From Halomonas sp. MCCC 1A13316 (GTDB taxonomy: Bacteria > Pseudomonadota > Gammaproteobacteria > Pseudomonadales > Halomonadaceae), in contig NZ_CP053382.1 in the NCBI RefSeq assembly GCF_014931605.1, forward strand, positions 1,798,001 to 1,862,000: a DNA stretch of 64,000 nt, written 5' to 3'. Made by a program: the position numbers and the translations under genes. Below, in pieces: positions 45,011 to 52,860 of this stretch. The stretch's first letter is position 1, and the number at the start of each line of letters is the position of its first letter. The notes under the pieces are model-generated. The model saw only the letters and a program-made list of their open reading frames with translations, did not search any database and was not told the origin of the DNA.

Positions 45011-45252
45011 ACAGAGAAGAATTGCGTGCCATCGTGCTCGACGAGCTTTCCGCCATTGCGCCGGATATCGATATCGACCAATTCGATGACCGCGCCCGGC
45101 TGCGTGACGAATACGATCTCGATTCCATGGACGCGCTCAATCTGCTGAGTGCCGTACATCAGCGCTTGGGGGTAAACATCCCCGAGAGCGACTACGCCGG
45201 AATGCACACTCTGCAAGAACTGCTGGACTACCTGGAGCCGCGAATCGAGTAA
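45007..45252 (+). CDS. Acyl carrier protein
   Basis: 81 residues, acidic, starting at a GTG that overlaps the E2 stop. The 4'-phosphopantetheine attachment serine is residue 40 in DLDSMDALN (DSMD in place of DSL), followed by a helix III/IV region GVNIPESDYAGMHTLQELLDYL. It is a free-standing carrier, not the housekeeping AcpP, which is normally in the fab cluster. Its position at the end of an operon of synthetase, E1 and E2 suggests that it is loaded by or feeds one of these enzymes. Confidence 0.85.
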   Translation: MNREELRAIVLDELSAIAPDIDIDQFDDRARLRDEYDLDSMDALNLLSAVHQRLGVNIPESDYAGMHTLQELLDYLEPRIE

Positions 45253-45270
45253 ATGCTTGTCAACAGCTGA

Positions 45271-45287
45271 CTGGCATCGCATGCCAG
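45271..45287. terminator. Hairpin after the ACP gene
   Basis: CTGGCAT-CGC-ATGCCAG (7-bp stem, 3-base loop), 18 bases past the ACP stop. There is no T-run, so it might be a terminator only in a Rho-assisted sense. Confidence 0.4.
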
Positions 45288-45356
45288 AAGGGGGAAGGAA
45301 GATCGAAATAAGGAAGCAAGTATTGCACTTTTTCCTGAACCCTGAGGTGGACATCA

Positions 45357-48155
45357 ATGCAAAATATACAGAAGCACGCCGAATATTTGGATCGATTATT
45401 TTCAAACATTTGGGCAAGCGCTCATCCTTTGATAGGTGATCGGGCCGTCCATGAAATCGCACGCCAACTGCCTTCGATAGCCAGCTTGGATAATGTTACG
45501 CGGCTGGTGGTATACATCAAGCCGAAGGTGGATCACCTGTCAGGGGGTCGGCTCGAGATCAAACTGCCAGCGCCCGCTGCTTTCGATAACCAGTACTTCG
45601 AGTTCCACCTCGACCTCAACAACAGTATTACAGCCTCGGCACTCGCAAGACTATGGGCTGAGGTGGATGCAAACGGTGCCATTTGGCATTCGGATGTGGA
45701 TGTAGATGTCGACACCCCGTGGTGGGCGTGGGTTCTGCTGGGGCCGCTTGCCACCGTACCCTTTGAGATCATCGATGAAGTTCTGGGAAGCGACCAGGAA
45801 AACCAAATAATCAAGCAACTGTCGCAACTAAAGAACGTACTTTACGACCGTTCGGTGGAACTCGAACCCACCGGTGTAACACTGGATCTAGTCCATGGGT
45901 CGTTTGGAGGCAATATTTCCGGTGCTGACAGTGTTGACTGGATCGATATATTGTTTATTGCAGACAATTATAATGCTTCGAATATCAACGAATTTCACGC
46001 TGCAGTAGATGTTGCGACGAAAAAGCTGACGAAAGTATCTGGCGACCCGAGCAGCGCTCTTTTCGTGGCCCATGAATCGGTCTTGCGGACCTGGAAGCTG
46101 CCACTCACTCAATCGGGAACAGCTAAAACAGGGCGACTGATGGGATCTGCAAACAGGCCTGGTGGAGGCACGGTCACTGCTTTGGTGAATCTTGCACGGC
46201 TTGCGGAGGTAGGGCTGCTTATAGAAGACAAACTGGGCAGTGAATATCCGAAACAGAAAGGATTGGCTAAGCCCCCTCTCATTGTGATACTGCAGCGAGA
46301 TTCCGAGGTTAAGCTGGCTCGCGCAAGTGCATGGGGTGGTCTTATTCTATTGCCCATCAAAGAGTTGTCTTCACCGTCCAGTACGGGGGCCTATGACGAG
46401 ATGGCTCGCACTCTGATCCACGAACTGGGGCACACCTCGTTAGGCAGGCTGGCCGATGAATACAGTGGCATAGCACAGACTTACCAAGGCCCGGAACCAG
46501 TGGCGCCCAACGTTTCCAAGAATGCATCGACAGCAGGCATCAAATGGTCAAAATGGCTGTCGGCGCCCAGCTACACACTGTCCCCGCCAGTGTCGACGGG
46601 TAACGTTGGCGGATATGAGTTTGACACCGGAGTTCTTCGGCCTAGTGCCAACTGCAAGATGAAGGAGAGTAAGAAGGATATTGCATTCTGCCCGGTCTGC
46701 ACAGAGACCCTTACGGAAGGTATTCTCCGCTACCTGGGCTATAAAAATCTCCAGGTCACGGCGCCGGTAGTGGTTGAAATGACCTATCTGTCGCCTTGGG
46801 AAAAGCTGACCGAGGAGATAATTTTACCTGCTCGCCTAGGCATTGGAGAGGTTCCGGTCAAGCTCCCACTTGATGTTTTGGAATTGACTGACGCGTCAGA
46901 CCCTGTGCCCACCATCGTGGAGATCAAGGTCAAACGCGCTGCCTTGCCGGAGTACAAGACTCAGCTATTTGGCCGACACGCGGATGGCTCCTACGACACC
47001 ACCTCACCACCGAATGTCGTGTACGGGCGTCCGGGAACACTCGCAACTTTAGAAATCAGCAGTGGGCCAACTTCCGCATTGTCTAAAGACCTCAAAAAAA
47101 TCAAGCAAGTCGTCACCTTCTCGTTCGATAATGTCAAGAAGTTGAAGTTAGAACCACCTTTCGATCTGGGTCAGAGTGTCGCCGTAGGCGCCATCGTCGA
47201 GCCGAAGCTGGATCCGGCGACCGGGGATCTCTCCCTTGGGCTCATGCTAAACGCTAGGGCAGGCGGCGTTAAAGGGTGGACTCTGCCCACCAAGACCGAG
47301 TTCGTACTGGCGGGGCCGGGGGGAACGACCACACTGATCAAGACGGATCATGCGGCTTATGGGACCGAGCACACTTATGTGCCGGGTGGACTGCCTCATG
47401 GTGAATACAAATGGAGCGTCCGAACCATTTTACCTCCTTCAAGCAATGCGACAAAGTTCGAGGAGATGTCGTTAGGCGGGCAGAAAGGACATTTCACTAT
47501 TCTTCCTTATCCAAAACAGCCTGAGTCTCCGCCAGTCGAGCCTTTCGACCTCGCGATAAGCCCTCGATTCGAAGTAGTCGGACTCTCAGGTGGCGTCACG
47601 CCGTGGCTTCGAGCTCGTGACGTCGCGCATGCTGCATCTTCTGGCCACGCTTCGTCTTTGTCGCGCACCAGAGGTATACATTTACCACTCGGCGGAGCCG
47701 CTGGTGCACATGGATTGTCATTTCCTCCCGGCGGGTACCCGGGGCAACCCCCAGTGTCGCCTGGCGGTGCGCCGGAACTGCCGAGGCCGCCGCACACGCT
47801 GCCACGTGGAATTCCAAGTGAAGGGATTCCACAACCGTTTCCCGGGCATGTGGAAAAACTGGTCGACTTGGCAGCCTCTTCATATGACGTAAACGGCGAT
47901 GCAGTGCGGTTCGAATTCGAGGTGGTCTCATCGAGTGAGGCATTTACTGGTCAAAACCTCATCAATACGGTGCTGATCAAGCCCGACGGGATGTCAACGC
48001 TTCGAGTGCAAGGGGTCGTGTCGATTCCGGCTGGACAAGCTGTCAAGTGGCGCGTTCGTGCCGTTGATGAACACGATAACGCATCGCAATGGTCAGAAGC
48101 TGTCTCACCTCAAATATTACCCATGGGCATACTCACCGCGACGCACAGACCATGA
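45357..48155 (+). CDS. Large M64-like metallopeptidase with Ig-like C-terminus
   Basis: 932 residues. The zinc-peptidase motif HELGHTSLGRLADEY is at 355-369 (HExxH plus the distal Asp of the M64 IgA-peptidase family). Two further M64 marks agree: DWIDILFIADNYNA around 200-213 and a Cys-rich CKMKESKKDIAFCPVC after the motif. The first 190 residues are unassigned, and I see no signal peptide. The C-terminal third has fibronectin/Ig-like strands separated by a Gly/Pro linker (about 760-835). It appears less GC-rich than its neighbours, with AT-rich stretches near 45.95 kb, suggesting transfer. A GAGGTGG precedes the ATG. Confidence 0.75.
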   Translation: MQNIQKHAEYLDRLFSNIWASAHPLIGDRAVHEIARQLPSIASLDNVTRLVVYIKPKVDHLSGGRLEIKLPAPAAFDNQYFEFHLDLNNSITASALARLWAEVDANGAIWHSDVDVDVDTPWWAWVLLGPLATVPFEIIDEVLGSDQENQIIKQLSQLKNVLYDRSVELEPTGVTLDLVHGSFGGNISGADSVDWIDILFIADNYNASNINEFHAAVDVATKKLTKVSGDPSSALFVAHESVLRTWKLPLTQSGTAKTGRLMGSANRPGGGTVTALVNLARLAEVGLLIEDKLGSEYPKQKGLAKPPLIVILQRDSEVKLARASAWGGLILLPIKELSSPSSTGAYDEMARTLIHELGHTSLGRLADEYSGIAQTYQGPEPVAPNVSKNASTAGIKWSKWLSAPSYTLSPPVSTGNVGGYEFDTGVLRPSANCKMKESKKDIAFCPVCTETLTEGILRYLGYKNLQVTAPVVVEMTYLSPWEKLTEEIILPARLGIGEVPVKLPLDVLELTDASDPVPTIVEIKVKRAALPEYKTQLFGRHADGSYDTTSPPNVVYGRPGTLATLEISSGPTSALSKDLKKIKQVVTFSFDNVKKLKLEPPFDLGQSVAVGAIVEPKLDPATGDLSLGLMLNARAGGVKGWTLPTKTEFVLAGPGGTTTLIKTDHAAYGTEHTYVPGGLPHGEYKWSVRTILPPSSNATKFEEMSLGGQKGHFTILPYPKQPESPPVEPFDLAISPRFEVVGLSGGVTPWLRARDVAHAASSGHASSLSRTRGIHLPLGGAAGAHGLSFPPGGYPGQPPVSPGGAPELPRPPHTLPRGIPSEGIPQPFPGHVEKLVDLAASSYDVNGDAVRFEFEVVSSSEAFTGQNLINTVLIKPDGMSTLRVQGVVSIPAGQAVKWRVRAVDEHDNASQWSEAVSPQILPMGILTATHRP

Positions 48156-48221
48156 CTTACATTGCCGTCAACGTTACTGTCGATTACGGTAAGAAAAAGC
48201 CCTGCAACAAGGAACTGCTCG

Positions 48222-50807
48222 GTGAAAGTTGCTTTCCGCTCGGCAAGTAGACGTCTCGCAGAGCCTTGTCTGCTTTTTCTGCTGTGCGTAGGCGCCTGGC
48301 TGCCTGCCGCCGCGCAGCCGTTGCGAATCGGTATCTACGAGAACGAACCCAAAGTTTTTACCGATGCATCGGGTGAAGCCGCCGGCATCTTCGTCGACCT
48401 GACGAGGGAGATGGCGGAGCGGGAAGGCTGGACCCTCGAGTTCGTCCGCTGCGAGTGGGACGCCTGTTTACGGGCACTTCAGCGCGGCGAGCTCGACCTT
48501 CTCCCTGATGTGGCCTATTCGGATAGACGGGCGCGTACGCTCGATTTCCACCGCCAGCCGGCACTGCTCAGCTGGTCACAAGTCTATGTACGGGAAGACA
48601 CGGGGCTGCTCTCGCTGTTTCAGCTACAGGAAAAGCGGGTTGCGGTGCTGCGTAATTCCGTTCAGCACGAGACGTTCGCCAAGATGGCAGATGCTTTCGG
48701 GGTCGATGTACATCTTGTTCCGGTTGCCGACCTCGCGCATGTGTTTGAGCTCACGGCGCGAAATGAAGCGGACGCCGCAATAGCCAATCATCGCTATGGC
48801 CTGCTGCACGGGCCGAGATACGGGCTCGAAGCGACCCCGATCGTCTTCGACCCAGCGCAGCTGTATTTCGCCACGGCAAAGGGTCGCCACGCTGACCTTC
48901 TCGCCGCCATCGACCGCTGGCTGGTCGATTGGCGCCAGGACGACACTTCGCCTTATTACGACATCGTGCGTCGCTGGGAAAAGCCGCTGCGCCAGCCGCT
49001 GGTGCCCGTAGGGTTCTGGTGGGGGCTGGGCGGCGTCATTGCGCTGATGCTGCTTGCCCTGGCCGCGGCTGCCTGGCTGCGGCGCGAGGTGGCGACCAAG
49101 ACCCGCCACCTGCAGGAAAGCGAGCGCAAGCTGGCCACCATTCTCGACACGGTGGGCGCCTGTATATTCATCAAGGACAGGGCACTGCGTTACGTCTACG
49201 CCAATCGGCAGACACAGGAGCTGTTTGCACGGCCGGTCGAGGCCATCATCGGTAAGGGGGACGAGGCGTTCTTCGACGCGACCACGGCTGAGCAACTGCA
49301 GGCCAGCGACCGTCGGGTAATCGAGGCGGGCGAGCGGGTCACGTCGGAAGACACCAACACTACTGCCGACAACGCCGAGAAGCGTACTTACCTGGCAGTC
49401 AAAATACCCCTTCGCGATACCCGTGGACGCATCTACGGCCTGTGCGGCATCGCAACCGACATCTCCGAACGCAAACGCAACGAGGAGGCCATCTACCGGC
49501 TGGCCTACTTCGATACTCTCACCGGGCTGCCCAATCGTAGCCTACTGATGAAACAGATGAGCGAGTCATTGTCGACCGCGAGCGAAACGTCGATCCAGGG
49601 GTTGATCTACATCGACCTGGATGATTTCAAAGACCTCAACGACCTTCACGGGCACGCGGTGGGCGACGACTTGCTGCGTGATGTGGCGCAACGTCTCCGC
49701 ACTCTCATGCAGAGTGAGGAGCAGCTGGCGCGCCTGGGAGGCGATGAATTCGCGATATTGCTGAAGGGCTTGTCCTCGAAACCCGATCAAGCCCGCATCG
49801 AGGCCGAACGGCTTGCTCAGCGGATACTGGCGATCCTGAAGGAGGCCTATCGTCTGGGCGACTTCCGCCACCACGGCACCTGCAGCATCGGCGTAGCCAT
49901 GGTAGAGGAACGCGGCGAGGATGATGCGGAGGAGCTGCTCAAGCGAGCCGAACTGGCGATGTACCAGGCCAAGAGGGCCGGAAGAAATACGATTCGATTC
50001 TTCGACGCCGAGGTTCGTGCTGCCGTTGCCGCACGCATCGTGATGGAGGCGGATCTACGCACCGCCCTGAGCGAGGAGCAGTTTCGCCTGGTCTATCAAC
50101 CGCAAGTCGACGCAGAGCAGCGAGTCATCGGTGCCGAGGCGTTGGTACGCTGGGATCATCCTCTACAGGGCGAGATCAGCCCGGGTGAGTTCATTCCGGT
50201 TGCCGAAAGCAGCGGATTGATTCTCGGCCTGGGGCGCTTGGTGCTGAGCACGGCGTGCTACCAACTCGCCAAATGGGAAAAGGACGCTTCCATGGCGCAC
50301 CTGACGCTGGCGGTCAATGTCAGTACTCGGCAGTTCCGCTCGGTGGGCTTCGTCGACGACCTGCTGACGATCATCCAGGAAACAGGCGCGCCGCGCAGCC
50401 GCCTCAAGCTGGAGCTGACCGAGACGGTCCTGATCGAGGATCTCGAGGAAGCCGCGGAAACGATCACCACGCTCTCCCGGCTCGGGATCTGCGTTTCCCT
50501 GGATGACTTCGGTACGGGTTACTCATCGCTGGCGTACCTCAAGCTCTTGCCGCTGTCACAGCTGAAGATTGATCAATCCTTTGTACGCGATGTGCTCGAA
50601 GACCCGGCGGCAGCGGCAATAGCGCGCTCCGTCGTAGGCCTTGGCAAATCGCTGGAAGTGGAGGTCATCGCCGAAGGGGTGGAGACGACAGCGCAGCTGG
50701 AGTTCCTCTCTGGCATTGGCTGCAGGCTCTACCAGGGCTATCTCTTCGGGCGACCCACCGAGGTCGAGGCGCTGGAGCGTCTAGCGGGGCGCCTGCAAGG
50801 GGCATAG
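48222..50807 (+). CDS. Periplasmic-sensor PAS-GGDEF-EAL cyclic-di-GMP protein
   Basis: 861 residues from GTG (AAGGAA upstream). A signal peptide precedes a type-3 solute-binding domain (about 30-255, PLRIGIYENEPKV, RGELDLLPDVAYSD), then a transmembrane helix at about 266-288, a PAS domain (about 305-420), GGDEF at 506-510 and EAL (EALVRW, Glu639). The EAL side keeps ELTETVLIED, DDFGTGYSS, KIDQSFV and the final VIAEGVET, so a functional phosphodiesterase is likely. The GGDEF loop is canonical but lacks the RxxD inhibitory site. An amino-acid-like ligand in the periplasm may control cyclic-di-GMP turnover. Confidence 0.87.
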   Translation: MKVAFRSASRRLAEPCLLFLLCVGAWLPAAAQPLRIGIYENEPKVFTDASGEAAGIFVDLTREMAEREGWTLEFVRCEWDACLRALQRGELDLLPDVAYSDRRARTLDFHRQPALLSWSQVYVREDTGLLSLFQLQEKRVAVLRNSVQHETFAKMADAFGVDVHLVPVADLAHVFELTARNEADAAIANHRYGLLHGPRYGLEATPIVFDPAQLYFATAKGRHADLLAAIDRWLVDWRQDDTSPYYDIVRRWEKPLRQPLVPVGFWWGLGGVIALMLLALAAAAWLRREVATKTRHLQESERKLATILDTVGACIFIKDRALRYVYANRQTQELFARPVEAIIGKGDEAFFDATTAEQLQASDRRVIEAGERVTSEDTNTTADNAEKRTYLAVKIPLRDTRGRIYGLCGIATDISERKRNEEAIYRLAYFDTLTGLPNRSLLMKQMSESLSTASETSIQGLIYIDLDDFKDLNDLHGHAVGDDLLRDVAQRLRTLMQSEEQLARLGGDEFAILLKGLSSKPDQARIEAERLAQRILAILKEAYRLGDFRHHGTCSIGVAMVEERGEDDAEELLKRAELAMYQAKRAGRNTIRFFDAEVRAAVAARIVMEADLRTALSEEQFRLVYQPQVDAEQRVIGAEALVRWDHPLQGEISPGEFIPVAESSGLILGLGRLVLSTACYQLAKWEKDASMAHLTLAVNVSTRQFRSVGFVDDLLTIIQETGAPRSRLKLELTETVLIEDLEEAAETITTLSRLGICVSLDDFGTGYSSLAYLKLLPLSQLKIDQSFVRDVLEDPAAAAIARSVVGLGKSLEVEVIAEGVETTAQLEFLSGIGCRLYQGYLFGRPTEVEALERLAGRLQGA

Positions 50808-51024
50808 CATCGTCTCCCTTCCAAGCTCAGCCCTACCCCTTGCACACGATAAGCGCCTTGTGACTCCACCCCATTAGAAGCCCAGTTTTTGGAAACGACT
50901 GTTACATTGTTGGGGCGTAAGATATTTTCTGTATCATTATTTTTAACTATTTAACCTTGTAAAAGAGTTGTTGGGCTATTCTTCTCATGTGGCATTAAGT
51001 TATATCCAAATAACAGGAGAGGGC

Positions 51025-51816
51025 ATGTCGGCACTTCGTCATTACCATTACGGAGCTTTGGCCGTGTCTATGCTTGCGCTGACGGGTTGCACAGGCATGG
51101 GTGAAGCGCATTCAACGACCGAGGTTCCTGGTGATCCAGAGAGTACTAAGGCCAGCCTACTAGAGGCCGGGGCAAAAGTAATGCAAACAGATGCGCCGCC
51201 ATCCCGGCTTGAGGTTTACCTGGTAGGTTTTCATCCACTAAAAAAGGAGCCTTTGCATCAGTTTGAAGCCCATCATTTTTGTGATCAGGTCAACGAAGAC
51301 TTCTTGCAATGCGCTCTTTACGACGGTAACTCTGAAGATGCGAAATTGAACGGCATTGAGTACATTATTTCAGAAGAACTTTTCGAGCGTCTGCCAGAAG
51401 AGGAGAAGCAGTATTGGCACCCGCATAATGGAGAAATTATTTCCGGTCAGTTGGTGGCTCCTAATCTGCCTGAAATCGCCGAGCATGAGCTTATGGAAAG
51501 CAAGATAAATAGCTATGGTAAAACTTGGCATACTTGGCATACTTGGGATACGGCGAAGGGCGGCGGTACGACAGAAGAGTCATTGCCTCTTGGAGAGCCA
51601 TCCTTGGCTTGGTCGTTTAACCGTGATGGTGAGGCGAATCCAGGCCTGATCGAGGCACGAGACGAACGTATGGGCATTGATACCGAGGAGCGGCGCAGAG
51701 CGCGGCAAGATCTCGTGCCTCTGGCTAAGCCACAGGTTGGCGTCGATTCCCTGAAAGACGAGTTTCCGAGACCAACACAGCCCATCCCTGGTGTCGAGGC
51801 AAAGCCTACAAATTAA
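51025..51816 (+). CDS. DUF1264 (OBAP-like) lipoprotein
   Basis: 263 residues from the ATG after GGAGAGG. The signal peptide ends in a lipobox (ALTGC) with the lipidated cysteine at residue 22. The domain is DUF1264, related to plant oil-body-associated proteins: LEVYLVGFHPLKKEPLHQFE, HFCDQVNEDFLQC and WHPHNGEIISGQLVAPNLPE are its hallmark stretches. The bacterial role is unknown. The region appears less GC-rich than its neighbours, and a short repeat (TTGGCATAC twice, about 51.53 kb) encodes WHTWHTW. The 160-residue C-terminal tail is charged and variable. Confidence 0.8.
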   Translation: MSALRHYHYGALAVSMLALTGCTGMGEAHSTTEVPGDPESTKASLLEAGAKVMQTDAPPSRLEVYLVGFHPLKKEPLHQFEAHHFCDQVNEDFLQCALYDGNSEDAKLNGIEYIISEELFERLPEEEKQYWHPHNGEIISGQLVAPNLPEIAEHELMESKINSYGKTWHTWHTWDTAKGGGTTEESLPLGEPSLAWSFNRDGEANPGLIEARDERMGIDTEERRRARQDLVPLAKPQVGVDSLKDEFPRPTQPIPGVEAKPTN

Positions 51817-51971
51817 GACACCCCGGCTTGTGCCTACCCAGGGATACCTTTGTCCGGGCCAGGACCAATGGGCGCGACTACTTGCTATCAGGGATCGGCA
51901 GCTTGCGAATTTGCGACTTCCTCACGGAAAGGGTATAGGTGCTGCATCGACAAGCAGATATTTGCGCAGCT

Positions 51972-52847
51972 ATGCCCTTGCAAAATCTCCAGCTCAATTG
52001 GCTGAAAACCTTCGAGGCGGTGGGGCGACACCTGAGCTTCTCACAAGCCGCTCATGAGCTGAACATGAGCCAGTCAGCCGTCAGTCAACAGATCAAACTG
52101 CTCGAGAACAAGTTGGGTAGGCAGCTTTTCGAAAGGCAGACACGCTCGATCCAACTGACCGTGGCGGGACGTGCCTATCTTGGAGTGGTGCGCGAAGGGC
52201 TTCGACACATGGACCAAGGGCTGAACAGTATCTTCAACTCCGAAGCCCAGGGGACGCTGGAACTCAGTGTCAACAATACCTTCGCCCAGTTCTGGCTTGC
52301 GCCTCGACTGGAGCGGTTTACCAAGCTCTACCCTCGCATCTCGGTGCGCATCTTCGGGATGAACTGGGAAGCGGAAGCGCCACCAAGCAGCGCCGAACTC
52401 GAAATCCGCTATGGCTCAGGAAACTGGCCCTCTTTCCAAGCCAAGTGCCTGCTGTCGAAGGAGATTCGTCCTTATTGCTCGGCCACGCTGGCCAATCACT
52501 TGCGCGATACCGAAAATGTGCTCGACCTGCCGCTTATCGATGTCCTCGGTACTCCCAATGGCTGGAGCGATTGGCTCTCGCAATACTCGCCAGGGGTCGC
52601 CGATGGTAGCCACCAATTCTACGTTGACAGCTATACCATTGCCGCCAGCATGGCGATAGAAAACGTGGGCGTCTGCTTGCTCAATGATGAGCTGGTTCAA
52701 GGCTCGTACTTGCATAAGTTTCTTATATCGCCCTTCCGAGAAAGCATTGAATGCCAGGCAAGCTATTTCCTCATCAAGCTGCATGATAGGCCACTCTCCG
52801 GCGTCGCCCAAGCATTCCACGATTGGTTGCTGGAGGAGCTTGATTAG
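51972..52847 (+). CDS. LysR-family regulator (GcvA-like)
   Basis: 291 residues from ATG; 11 codons further up are in frame without a ribosome site. The N-terminal helix-turn-helix (LNWLKTFEAVGRHLSFSQAA, LNMSQSAVSQQIKLLENKLG) is typical, and the effector domain resembles GcvA (YSATLANHL, AIENVGVCLLNDEL). GcvA relatives control glycine-related genes. The convergent neighbour is a dimethylglycine-dehydrogenase-type enzyme whose stop is 14 bases away, which makes it a plausible target, though the promoter it would bind is at the far end of that gene. Confidence 0.85.
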   Translation: MPLQNLQLNWLKTFEAVGRHLSFSQAAHELNMSQSAVSQQIKLLENKLGRQLFERQTRSIQLTVAGRAYLGVVREGLRHMDQGLNSIFNSEAQGTLELSVNNTFAQFWLAPRLERFTKLYPRISVRIFGMNWEAEAPPSSAELEIRYGSGNWPSFQAKCLLSKEIRPYCSATLANHLRDTENVLDLPLIDVLGTPNGWSDWLSQYSPGVADGSHQFYVDSYTIAASMAIENVGVCLLNDELVQGSYLHKFLISPFRESIECQASYFLIKLHDRPLSGVAQAFHDWLLEELD

Positions 52848-52860
52848 CACACGGCTCGGA

